Origin: Dechloromonas denitrificans
GTDB lineage: Bacteria > Pseudomonadota > Gammaproteobacteria > Burkholderiales > Rhodocyclaceae
DNA: 64,000 nt
Assembly: GCF_020510685.1 (NCBI RefSeq)
Contig: NZ_CP075185.1
Span: forward strand, 4,419,001-4,483,000
Direction of reading: 5' to 3'
How positions within the stretch are numbered: the first letter of the stretch is position 1; each line of letters opens with the position of its first letter. This document shows, one piece after another, positions 9,874-17,608 of the stretch. Position numbers and translations under genes: made by a program. The notes under the pieces were generated by a model that worked only from the letters and a program-made list of their open reading frames with translations, was not told where the DNA came from and did not search any database.

Positions 9874-10774
9874 GCTGCAAATCCATCGCATAGGGCAGGC
9901 AGGGATCGAGGGCCAGGATGGCCTGCTCCAGCCCCCGTCGCGCCTCGTCGAGCAGGGCGAAGCGGCGCCCGGCGAGCAGCCTGGCGAGCGCCCCGGCATC
10001 GGCGAACAAGGCGTCGGTCGGCGCCAGGACGCAATAGTTCTCGACCCGGCCCTCGACGACATGCACGGCATGCGTCAGCACACCGCGCGCCGTGATGGTT
10101 TGCGCCACGCCCCAGCCGCCCGCGCCGAGCGCGGCGACCGGATAGGCCGCCCCGGCAGCCAGCGCCTCGGCCGCCCGCTCGGTCTGGGCCAGACGCTGCA
10201 GCAAGGCAGTCCGCACCGACAGGGGACGCGGCATGGCCGGCCGATGATCGCTGTTGCCCAGCCAGTAGGCCAACCATTGGTCGAGAGCCAGCGGAAAAGG
10301 CTCCGGCTTTGCCGGCGCTTCCGGCACATCGTCTTCCGGTAGCGCGGCCAGGCATTGTTCGGCCAACGGGCGCAGGCTGTTCGCCAGCAGCTTCTGCGTT
10401 TCGGCCAGGCAGGCGTTGCCCTGGCGGGCCGACCGCCAGACGGCGAAAGCCTCGTGAGCCGGGGGCAGAGCGAGCGCCTGCGGCCAGTCGAGGAGCAGCC
10501 GCCAGAAATCTTCGTGCAGCATTTCGATCCACAGCTCGGCATTGTCCACCGGCCGCCGGATTTCGCCGCTGGCCGCCGCCAGCGCCGCCTGGGCCACGGC
10601 CCGCTGGGCGTGGGCGCACAGGGTATACAGGTAGGGAATGGCCTTGACCACCGCATCCGGGATCTGGCCGATGAACAGCTTGGTGACCGACGGCCGCTTG
10701 AGCTCGACGCCGATATCCTCCAGCGCGCCGCCTTGCCAGCTCGCCCGAACGGTCAGCAGGCCGGCCGAGTTCAT
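9866..10774 (-). CDS. hoxV: hydrogenase assembly protein HoxV/HupK
   Basis: 302 residues. HupK/HoxV proteins are degenerate relatives of the hydrogenase large subunit, thought to be a scaffold on which the Fe(CN)2CO unit is built. The C-terminus [13 protein letters not shown] visibly echoes the large subunit's [10 protein letters not shown], keeping one cysteine and losing the second. The N-terminal CXXC pair is absent. The ATG at 10774 overlaps the hoxT stop by 4 bp; its tail overlaps hypA by 8 bp. Gene order hoxR-T-V-hypA supports the name. Confidence 0.9.
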   Translation of the reverse strand: MNSAGLLTVRASWQGGALEDIGVELKRPSVTKLFIGQIPDAVVKAIPYLYTLCAHAQRAVAQAALAAASGEIRRPVDNAELWIEMLHEDFWRLLLDWPQALALPPAHEAFAVWRSARQGNACLAETQKLLANSLRPLAEQCLAALPEDDVPEAPAKPEPFPLALDQWLAYWLGNSDHRPAMPRPLSVRTALLQRLAQTERAAEALAAGAAYPVAALGAGGWGVAQTITARGVLTHAVHVVEGRVENYCVLAPTDALFADAGALARLLAGRRFALLDEARRGLEQAILALDPCLPYAMDLQHA

Positions 10775-11238
10775 CCGCGCAACCCGAGGAAGGCGCGCCG
10801 CGTCGGCTGGGCCGAATCGGCCACCGGCGCCAGCGTTTCGGCAAACAGCGCCTGCGCCATGGCCAGCGCGGTCAGCCGTGCCTGCTCGTGGCTGGCGAAT
10901 TCGAGGGCGGGAGAAAACATCGAGCACAGGTGATAGCTGCCCAGGCGGTATTCCTCGGCGACGGTAAATTCATAATCGCCGGAAGGAAAATGCCAGTCGT
11001 ACTTGCTGCCGGTCGCCAGCATCGGCCAGCCCTCGACCTGGCCGGGCAGGCACAGCAGGTTGATCGTCCATGGCGTGATCATCACGCCCACCCAGCCGCC
11101 CGACGGCAGGCGGCGGAAGCCGACCGCCTCGACCTGCAGCGCGGCGTTGCAGATCGGCACATCGGCCATCCGGGTCCGGGCGATTTCGGCGAAGACCGTC
11201 TCCAGTTCGGCTGACGGGTCGGTCGCCCAGAGTCTCAT
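10771..11238 (-). CDS. hoxT: HybE-family hydrogenase assembly chaperone HoxT/HupJ
   Basis: 155 residues, HybE/HupJ family, with CNAALQVEAVGFRR and MITPW signatures. Proposed to help maturation or quality control of the Tat-exported small subunit. The last residues read TRRAFLGLRG, again a twin-arginine-like tail at the C-terminus, shared with the second family member at 5343-5873. The ATG at 11238 overlaps the hoxR stop by 4 bp and the gene overlaps hoxV by 4 bp. Position identifies it as the hoxT equivalent. Confidence 0.9.
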   Translation of the reverse strand: MRLWATDPSAELETVFAEIARTRMADVPICNAALQVEAVGFRRLPSGGWVGVMITPWTINLLCLPGQVEGWPMLATGSKYDWHFPSGDYEFTVAEEYRLGSYHLCSMFSPALEFASHEQARLTALAMAQALFAETLAPVADSAQPTRRAFLGLRG

Positions 11239-11435
11239 GCGCCGAGCACCATGAATTTGTGCCGGGGCGCATCGCAACCCGGGCAGCACCAATCCTCCGG
11301 CAGCTCGGCAAAAGACGTCCCGGGCGGAATGCCGCGCACGTCGTCACCCAGCGCCGGATCGTAAACCCACCAGCAGATGCCGCACTCCAGCCGGTCGTCG
11401 GGTTTTACCGCGAGAAAGGAACCTTCGAAACGCAT
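11235..11435 (-). CDS. hoxR: rubredoxin-like protein HoxR/HupI
   Basis: 66 residues with the two rubredoxin iron-binding CxxC motifs, CGIC (about residue 18) and CPGC (about 51), and the characteristic WWVYDPALGD...GIPPGTSFAELPEDWCCP spacing. HoxR homologues act in small-subunit cluster assembly under oxygen. ATG at 11435, 9 bp after hoxQ; 4-bp overlap with hoxT. Confidence 0.95.
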   Translation of the reverse strand: MRFEGSFLAVKPDDRLECGICWWVYDPALGDDVRGIPPGTSFAELPEDWCCPGCDAPRHKFMVLGA

Positions 11436-11444
11436 ATGCCGAGC

Positions 11445-12305
11445 CTATATCGGCTCGGCCATCATGTCGAGGTATTCGCGCAGGCGGTCGACGGAATCGG
11501 CGAAGTCCTCGGCCGAAGCGAGCGCCACTTCCGGCATGCCGACCACCTCGATGGAATTCAGGATCAGCGTATCCATGCTGTTGAAGTACTGCACCCACCA
11601 GACGTTTTTCAGCCGCGTGCTGGTGATCCGGCAGTTGCCGTAACCGCGCGACAGGATCGATACCTCGCGGTGGCCGAGCCAGTCGTACAGCGTATCGAGG
11701 TCGGCATCGCTGACCGGGAGCAGCGTCAGATTGATGATGTGGGCCGCCTCGCCGGGCTGCCAGGCGGCCGATTGCAGGCGGATTTCCTCGATCAGCGCCG
11801 GGGCGTTCATGGTGCCCGGCGGGTAGGCCGGAGCCTGCAGTTCGGCAGCGGCGAGCTGGCGCATGGTGTCGGTGAGCACGGCCGGAATGGGGCTGGTTTC
11901 CAGGCGGTCGACGACGAACAGGCCATCGTCGGCGACTTTCAGCACCCGCCACAGGCCGGCAAAAGCGCTTTCCTGGACACGCCAGTGCTCCGGGCCCGTG
12001 GTAAAGGCGCTGACCTCGCCGAAACCGAGCGACTGGTTGATCACTTCGCGGACGCCCGGCGACAGGTCGAGCAGATCGAAATCGCTGAGCGTCGCAAAGC
12101 CGACCGTCTCAGCCCGGGTAATGAACAGATGCAGCAAGGCGCACGCCGCGGCAATGCTCTCCGGCGAGGCATCGTCGGGCAGGCGGGGCGCCGCGAAGGT
12201 TTCCATGCGCGGCATCGGCAGGTAATCGGGGGCATCGTCGCCTTGCGAGCCGGGGCCCATGGCGACGACGGAAATCGGGAAGGGGCGCAGCGTGCTCGGG
12301 TTCAT
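11445..12305 (-). CDS. hoxQ: hydrogenase expression/formation protein HoxQ/HupH
   Basis: 286 residues, HupH/HyaF family. Known in Ralstonia to form a complex with HoxO on the small-subunit precursor until its clusters are complete. The ATG at 12305 overlaps the hoxO stop by 4 bp. Two repeated halves are discernible around LHL-FI and AAHIINLTLLPVSDADL. Identification rests on HupH-like sequence plus position between hoxO and hoxR. Confidence 0.92.
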   Translation of the reverse strand: MNPSTLRPFPISVVAMGPGSQGDDAPDYLPMPRMETFAAPRLPDDASPESIAAACALLHLFITRAETVGFATLSDFDLLDLSPGVREVINQSLGFGEVSAFTTGPEHWRVQESAFAGLWRVLKVADDGLFVVDRLETSPIPAVLTDTMRQLAAAELQAPAYPPGTMNAPALIEEIRLQSAAWQPGEAAHIINLTLLPVSDADLDTLYDWLGHREVSILSRGYGNCRITSTRLKNVWWVQYFNSMDTLILNSIEVVGMPEVALASAEDFADSVDRLREYLDMMAEPI

Positions 12306-12769
12306 GCGCAGGCTCCCGACTGGCCGGCGGCGCGCACCGGGATGCCGATCGGCTTCGGCTGGGCCGGGCCGGACAGCAGACCGGCAATCTCCAGCTGATA
12401 GTCGCCCCAGTCGCGGATGCCGTTGAGCACCCCGACGAACGCCCCGGCCCGCAGGAAAACCACCGCCGGAGCGCGCGCCACGCCGAATTTCCGCATCAAC
12501 GGTGGCGCCTCATCCGGCCCGGCCACCCAGCGTTCGATATCCTGGCCGAGCGGCTTCAATACCTCCGGCAGGATCACGCAGGCATCGAGCACCTCGAGAT
12601 TGCGCTGCGGGTCTTCGGTGAGCAGCAGGGCAGTCAGTTCGGCGGGAAACTCCGGACTGGTAGCCTCATTGTTGCCAACGCGCTGGAAATCGTGCTTTTG
12701 CTGCAGCCGGCCGATCGCCGTTTCAAGACGATCGAGCGAGGTCGCGCCGGGGAGTAGTTGTAGGCTCAT
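12302..12769 (-). CDS. hoxO: thioredoxin-fold chaperone HoxO/HupG/HyaE
   Basis: 155 residues, HyaE/HupG family. Thioredoxin-like fold without the redox-active CxxC; the protein binds the small-subunit Tat precursor. Typical segment VVFLRAGAFVGVLNGIRDW near residue 105. The ATG at 12769 overlaps the hoxL stop by 4 bp, and the tail overlaps hoxQ by 4 bp. Confidence 0.92.
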   Translation of the reverse strand: MSLQLLPGATSLDRLETAIGRLQQKHDFQRVGNNEATSPEFPAELTALLLTEDPQRNLEVLDACVILPEVLKPLGQDIERWVAGPDEAPPLMRKFGVARAPAVVFLRAGAFVGVLNGIRDWGDYQLEIAGLLSGPAQPKPIGIPVRAAGQSGACA

Positions 12770-13068
12770 GATGGTTCCGTCCGCAGGAAATCGGGAAGTT
12801 GGGGTTCGCGGTCGAGGTCCGCGAAGAAGGCGGTGAAATCGGTGGCTCCGGACTGCGCCGCATCAAGGGCCGCCAGCGCGGCATTGATCGCGACGGCCCG
12901 CTCGGCCGAAATGACCTCGCGCGCCGCATCGAGAAAGGTCATCAGCCAGGTGCCGATCGCTTGCTGGCCGACCAGGCTCAGATCGACCAGCAACTCGCCG
13001 TTGCGACTGCGGCAGCGCGCGTAGTACTCGCCGCACTCGAGCACCTGGGCCGGTATGCCGAGACACAT
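12766..13068 (-). CDS. hoxL: HypC-type large-subunit chaperone HoxL/HupF
   Basis: 100 residues beginning MCLGIPAQV, the HypC/HupF family with essential Cys2. Longer C-terminus than HypC, as in HoxL, the chaperone dedicated to HoxG. The ATG at 13068 is chosen because Cys must follow the initiator Met; a GTG three codons upstream would bury it. It forms a TGATG junction with the hoxM stop. Confidence 0.94.
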   Translation of the reverse strand: MCLGIPAQVLECGEYYARCRSRNGELLVDLSLVGQQAIGTWLMTFLDAAREVISAERAVAINAALAALDAAQSGATDFTAFFADLDREPQLPDFLRTEPS

Positions 13069-13682
13069 CAGACGCACTCCTGATTCAGGAAGCGCGCATC
13101 GCCCAGCCGGCAGGCCTGGTCGGCCGGCGGCCGGCCACCTTCGTAGCGGTCCATGGCCAGGGCATTGTCGTTGATCGGCTCGCCGCCCACAGCGCGGGCT
13201 TCCGGCACGCTTCCCCAGCGGGCCAGCCAGCTCAGCGCGAGATCGATGGCCGGAGCCATCTGGGCCTTGACCACATCGCGCAGGCTGCCGCCGAAATCTT
13301 CCAGCTCTTCCGGCTGGACGCCGATCAACACCAATTCGGCCGGCAGCTTGCCGGTCAGCTCGGCGGCCATCAGCACTTCCTGGAAACCGGTCTGGTGCAG
13401 GCTCATTTTCTTGGCGCCCATGAAGCGCGGCACCAGATCGCCAACCACTTCGCGCAGCGTTCCCGGCGGGTCGCCGTAGTCGACCGCATCGAAAACCAGC
13501 AGGCAGTCGGCCTCCTGGACGTAGGGCAAGAGGTAGAGGCCCTGCGTGCCGCCGTCCATCAGCGTCACCTGCGGCGGGAATTGCCAGCCGGCGTTCAGGG
13601 CTTCGGCACAGCGCACACCGAAACCTTCGTCAGCCCACAGGATGTTGCCGATGCCGAGCACCAGAATGCGTTTGGTATTCAT
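13068..13682 (-). CDS. hoxM: hydrogenase maturation endopeptidase HoxM/HupD
   Basis: 204 residues, HybD/HupD peptidase. It removes the C-terminal extension of HoxG after nickel insertion. The nickel-sensing residues of the family are visible in VLGIGNILWADEGFG (Glu), FDAVDYGDPPG (Asp) and MSLHQTGFQE (His). The ATG at 13682 places VLGIGN at the N-terminus; the open frame further upstream overlaps hoxZ on the same strand and is not used. Starts 68 bp after the hoxZ stop. Confidence 0.95.
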   Translation of the reverse strand: MNTKRILVLGIGNILWADEGFGVRCAEALNAGWQFPPQVTLMDGGTQGLYLLPYVQEADCLLVFDAVDYGDPPGTLREVVGDLVPRFMGAKKMSLHQTGFQEVLMAAELTGKLPAELVLIGVQPEELEDFGGSLRDVVKAQMAPAIDLALSWLARWGSVPEARAVGGEPINDNALAMDRYEGGRPPADQACRLGDARFLNQECV

Positions 13683-13750
13683 TGAAAACCTCTGAAAAAA
13701 ACGCCCCATACAGCGTCGACCGCGGCATGGGGCCAACGCAAGGTGAACCT

Positions 13751-14455
13751 TCAATCCTTGAACATCCGCCAGCCGGAAATCATGGTCGAAATCAGCGACT
13801 GCCGGCTCATGATGTCTTCGCGGATCGCCGCGTAGACATGCACCAGGGCGAAAGTCATCATGATCCACATGCCCAGCCGGTGCAGGTTATGCACCTGCAT
13901 CGAACCGCCGAGGGTCGGGATGACCCAGCCGAACAGCGTATCGCTCCAGGAGCCGAGGCCGGAGCCTTCGCTGTACAGCGCGAAGCCGGTGCACAACATG
14001 CCGACGGCCAGCACGGTAAAGAAGAAGAACATCATCAGCTGCGCCATCGGGTTGTGGCCGACGTATTTCTTCGGGGTCTTTTCGAGGAACAGGTACCAGC
14101 GCAGCTCGAAGAAGACCTCGCTCCACCATGCCTTGTTGCTGATCGGCAGCTTGAAGATCTGCTTGGCGTGGTGGTTGCCGACGAAGGCCCAGTACAGGCG
14201 CCCGAGCAGGCCGACGGCGAAGATGTAGGCGGCGGTGAAATGGGCGAAGCGGATGTAGCCGAGCAGAAAATTGTCCGACGCTTCGCCAGGCATCGTCGGC
14301 AAGGGCTTGCCGATGAAATAGCCGGTCACCGCCAGGACCACCATGGCCAGTGCATTGATCCAGTGCCACAGGCGGACCGGCGCTTCGTAAACGTAGATCG
14401 AACGAACCTGTTTGCCGTGCCGCTCGGCTTCGAGCATGTCCTGTTGCGAAAGCAT
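13751..14455 (-). CDS. hoxZ: hydrogenase b-type cytochrome HoxZ
   Basis: 234 residues, four predicted membrane helices (about 27-47, 68-90, 137-157, 195-215) with histidines in LWHWINAL, RFAHFTAAYIF and HNLHRLGMW that fit di-heme b binding. It anchors HoxKG in the membrane and passes electrons to the quinone pool. The ribosome binding site AAGGAGG overlaps the hoxG stop (TAAGGAGG), so translation is likely coupled. Confidence 0.96.
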   Translation of the reverse strand: MLSQQDMLEAERHGKQVRSIYVYEAPVRLWHWINALAMVVLAVTGYFIGKPLPTMPGEASDNFLLGYIRFAHFTAAYIFAVGLLGRLYWAFVGNHHAKQIFKLPISNKAWWSEVFFELRWYLFLEKTPKKYVGHNPMAQLMMFFFFTVLAVGMLCTGFALYSEGSGLGSWSDTLFGWVIPTLGGSMQVHNLHRLGMWIMMTFALVHVYAAIREDIMSRQSLISTMISGWRMFKD

Positions 14456-14467
14456 GATCAGTCCTCC

Positions 14468-16258
14468 TTAACGGACTTTGACCGACGTCATTTCCTGGCC
14501 GTCCGGGCTCATCACGTGCGTCGAGCAGGCCAGGCAGGGATCGAAGGAATGCAGCGTGCGCAGGATTTCCAGCGGTTCGTCGGCCTTGGCCACCGGGGTG
14601 TCCATCAGCGCCGCCTCGAAAGCGCCGATCTGGCCCTTGTCGTCGCGCGGCCCGCCGTTCCAGGTGGTCGGCACGACGCACTGGTAATTGTCGATCTTGG
14701 TGTCCTTGATCTTGATCCAGTGGCCGAGCGCGCCGCGCGGCGCTTCGGTGAAACCGGCACCCATCGCTTCCTTCGGCCAGGTCGAAGGCTCCCACTTTTC
14801 GATGTTCGCGGTGTTCAAATCGCCGGCCTTCAGGTTGGCCATCAGCTTGTCGAAGAAGTAGGACATCTTGCGGCCGGCCCACTGGCATTCCAGGCCGCGC
14901 GCCGCGGTCCGACCGAGCGTCGAGAACAGCGCGGTGACCGGGACGTCGAGTTCCTTGAGCAGGGCATCGACCGGCTCCTTGAACTCCGGATTGTTCTGGG
15001 CGTAGCCGATGATGTAGCGGGCCAGCGGGCCGACTTCCATGGCATGGCCGCGCCAGCGCGGGGCCTTGATCCACGAATACTTGCCGCCTTCGTCGAGTTC
15101 CTTGATGTTGGTCTTGGTGCCCTTGGTGTTCGGGCCGAGCACGAAACTCGGTTCGGTGACGCCGTCGAACGGGTGCAGACCCTTGGTTTCGTCCGGGTAC
15201 TTGTACCAGGAGTGGGCGACGAATTCCTGGATCTGCTCCGGGTCGCGCAGGTCGATCTCATGCACCTTGGTCAGGTCACCGTTGATGATGGCGCCGCGCG
15301 GCAGCATCAGGTTGCCGGCCGAGTAGTCGTTGGCCTTGTCCGGAATGTCGCCGTAGGACATCACGTTCTTCGACGACAGGCCGCCACCGTAGAGCCAGCC
15401 CTTGTAGAACTTGGCGATGGCGATCAGGTCGGGAATGTAGACCTGCTCGGTGAATTCGATGGAGCGGTCGATGATGCTCTTGACCAGGTTCAGCCGCTCC
15501 ATGTTGATGGCGCCCACCGCCCCCGTGCCTTCGAGGTTGATGGCGCACGGCACGCCGCCGACCAGCCAGTTCGGGTGCGGGTTCTTGCCACCGAAGATGG
15601 TGTGCACCTTGACGATTTCCTTCTGGAAATCGAGCGCTTCGAGGTAATGGGCGACCGCCATCAGGTTCGCTTCCGGCGGCAGCTTGTAAGCCGGGCTGCC
15701 CCAGTAGCCGTTCATGAACGGGCCGAGCTGGCCGGATTCGACGAACTTCTTCAGGCGGTTCTGGATGTCGCGGAAATAACCCGGCGAGGAGAGCGGCCAG
15801 CTGGAAATGCTCTGGGCCAGCGCCGAGGTCGCCTTCGGATCGGCTTTCAGCGCCGACACGACATCGACCCAGTCGAGCGCATGCAGATGGTAGAAGTGCA
15901 CCAGATGGTCATGCACCTGCAGGTTGAGCTGCATGATGTTGCGGATGCTGTTGGCGTTTTCCGGAATCTTGATGTTCAGCGCATCCTCGACGGCGCGCAC
16001 CGAGGTCAAGGCATGGGTGCCGGTACAGACGCCGCAGATGCGCTCGGTGAAAGCCCAGGCGTCGCGCGGGTCGCGGCCCTTCAGGATGACTTCCAGGCCG
16101 CGCCACATGGTGCCGGTGGACACCGCGTTGCGGATCACGTTGTTGCTGTCGAGATTGACCTCGACCCGCAGGTGGCCCTCGATGCGGCAGACCGGGTCGA
16201 CGACGACGCGCTTGCCGGAATTGTCGAGCTTGAAGCCCTGGGTTTCGTAGGCGCTCAT
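14468..16258 (-). CDS. hoxG: [NiFe]-hydrogenase large subunit HoxG
   Basis: 596-residue precursor of the catalytic subunit that splits H2. Ni-Fe ligands are [10 protein letters not shown] (C75, C78) and DPCLACSTH (C575, C578). Cleavage after H581 by HoxM would remove a 15-residue tail (VMSPDG...KVR). The sequence matches group 1 membrane-bound uptake hydrogenases ([22 protein letters not shown]). Exported with HoxK by the Tat system; it has no signal of its own. Starts one base after the hoxK stop region (16258 against 16260). Confidence 0.98.
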   Translation of the reverse strand: MSAYETQGFKLDNSGKRVVVDPVCRIEGHLRVEVNLDSNNVIRNAVSTGTMWRGLEVILKGRDPRDAWAFTERICGVCTGTHALTSVRAVEDALNIKIPENANSIRNIMQLNLQVHDHLVHFYHLHALDWVDVVSALKADPKATSALAQSISSWPLSSPGYFRDIQNRLKKFVESGQLGPFMNGYWGSPAYKLPPEANLMAVAHYLEALDFQKEIVKVHTIFGGKNPHPNWLVGGVPCAINLEGTGAVGAINMERLNLVKSIIDRSIEFTEQVYIPDLIAIAKFYKGWLYGGGLSSKNVMSYGDIPDKANDYSAGNLMLPRGAIINGDLTKVHEIDLRDPEQIQEFVAHSWYKYPDETKGLHPFDGVTEPSFVLGPNTKGTKTNIKELDEGGKYSWIKAPRWRGHAMEVGPLARYIIGYAQNNPEFKEPVDALLKELDVPVTALFSTLGRTAARGLECQWAGRKMSYFFDKLMANLKAGDLNTANIEKWEPSTWPKEAMGAGFTEAPRGALGHWIKIKDTKIDNYQCVVPTTWNGGPRDDKGQIGAFEAALMDTPVAKADEPLEILRTLHSFDPCLACSTHVMSPDGQEMTSVKVR

Positions 16259-16259
16259 C

Positions 16260-17351
16260 TTATTTTTCTCCCTTGTGTTCTTCAGTCTCGCCGGCCTTCT
16301 GGCGGGCGCGGGCCAGTGCGGTCACCGCGGCATGCGCGGCAATTGCCGCGCCGACCGTGCCGGCCGCCGCCTTGCCGATGGTGTCGGCATTGGCTTCGAC
16401 GCCGAACTGTTTGATGTCGGTCACCCGATCGTAGAAGCTGCCCTTGTCCCAGAAACCTTCCTCGGAACAGCCGATACAGCCGTGGCCCGACTGGACCGGC
16501 CAGGAGACGCCGCCGTTCCAGCGCATCGAGGAACAGGCGTTGTAGGTGGTCGGGCCCTTGCAGCCCATCTTGTACAGGCAGTAGCCCTTGCGCGCCGCCT
16601 CGTCGTCCCAGCTCTCGACGAACTGGCCGGCGTCGAAGTGGCCGCGGCGGTAGCACTTGTCGTGGATGCGCTGGCCGTAGAACATCTTCGGCCGGCCCTG
16701 GCGGTCGAGTTCGGGAATGCGGTCGAAAGTCAGCATGTAGGTGACGACGCCGGTCATCACCTCGGCGATCGGCGGACAGCCCGGCACGTTGATGATCGGC
16801 TTGCCGGTAATCACCTTGTGCACCGGCGTCGCCCGCGTCGGATTCGGCTTGGCGGCCTGGACGCAGCCGTAGGAGGCGCAGGCGCCCCAGCTGATGATCG
16901 CCTTGGCATCGGCGCAGGTTTCCTTCAGCACTTCGACGAAGGGACGGCCGCCGTGGATGCAGAACATGCCGTCCTCGTTGAGCGGCGGATTGCCTTCGAC
17001 GGCGACGATGTAGTTGCCCTTGTACTTTTTCTTGACCTCTTCGATGATCGCCTCGGCCTGGTGGCCGGCCGCCGCCATCAGCGTGTCGTCGTAATCGAGG
17101 GAGAGCATCGAGAGCACGACATCCTTGGTCAGCGGGTGCGCCGAACGGATGAAGGACTCCGAGCAACAGGTGCATTCCAGACCGTGCAGCCAGATCACCG
17201 GCGTACGCGCCTTGGTTTCCAGCGCATGGGCAATGCGCGGTGCGGCAGCGCTGCCCAGGCCGAGCGAAGTGGCAGTCAGGCTGCAGAATTTCAGGAAACT
17301 GCGCCGGGTGATACCCTGCCGGCGCAGCACTTCATAGAATGTCTCGGTCAC
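16260..17351 (-). CDS. hoxK: [NiFe]-hydrogenase small subunit HoxK, O2-tolerant type
   Basis: 363-residue Tat precursor. ITRRSFLKF gives the twin-arginine signal, with likely cleavage after AHA at about residue 43. Counting from there, the proximal-cluster cysteines are C17, C19, C20, C115, C120 (LECTCCSE and CASYGC), so both supernumerary cysteines (19 and 120) of the [4Fe-3S] cluster are present, the mark of O2-tolerant enzymes. A C-terminal hydrophobic helix (about 320-345) anchors it to HoxZ. The GTG at 17351 has a GGGAG ribosome binding site and gives the TETFYEV start of known HoxK; the first ATG-like start further upstream lacks this. Confidence 0.97.
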   Translation of the reverse strand: MTETFYEVLRRQGITRRSFLKFCSLTATSLGLGSAAAPRIAHALETKARTPVIWLHGLECTCCSESFIRSAHPLTKDVVLSMLSLDYDDTLMAAAGHQAEAIIEEVKKKYKGNYIVAVEGNPPLNEDGMFCIHGGRPFVEVLKETCADAKAIISWGACASYGCVQAAKPNPTRATPVHKVITGKPIINVPGCPPIAEVMTGVVTYMLTFDRIPELDRQGRPKMFYGQRIHDKCYRRGHFDAGQFVESWDDEAARKGYCLYKMGCKGPTTYNACSSMRWNGGVSWPVQSGHGCIGCSEEGFWDKGSFYDRVTDIKQFGVEANADTIGKAAAGTVGAAIAAHAAVTALARARQKAGETEEHKGEK

Positions 17352-17395
17352 GTGCAATCTCCCGTTGTTGTGTCGTATTGCCGGATACAATCAAC

Positions 17396-17410
17396 GCAAG
17401 GCGCGTGCCA
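17396..17410 (-). promoter_or_regulatory. sigma-54 (-24/-12) promoter of the hox operon
   Basis: Read on the minus strand: TGGCAC, five bases, TTGC, a full match to the RpoN consensus. It lies 45 bp upstream of the hoxK GTG and points toward it. This fits control by the NtrC-type HoxA encoded at the far end of the operon. Confidence 0.85.
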
Positions 17411-17440
17411 CTCACTGTAATTCTTGCTTTTATCGATATG

Positions 17441-17453
17441 AATCAATACATTC
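17441..17453. promoter_or_regulatory. probable IHF site upstream of the hox promoter
   Basis: AATCAATACATTC matches the IHF core WATCAANNNNTTR except the last base. It is placed 30-45 bp upstream of the sigma-54 promoter, the usual place for DNA bending between activator and polymerase. Core match only; AT-rich flank on one side. Confidence 0.45.
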
Positions 17454-17608
17454 GCCGCGGCTGGCCGATGCCCCCGCGCGGTTTGGCCGGGACCGCAAAG
17501 TGATTAGCAAAATTGCAGAGTGGAAATCAAGATTACACCGCCATTCATCGTTCCACCGGCCCTCACGCCACGCCAACCGGCTCCTGCCGCTCACCCTAGA
17601 ATCAACGA

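Noticed and set aside
13682..16414. 910-codon open frame on the plus strand
   Set aside because: Antisense to hoxZ and hoxG; its composition (His/Arg/Gln-rich) is that of a shadow in high-GC DNA.
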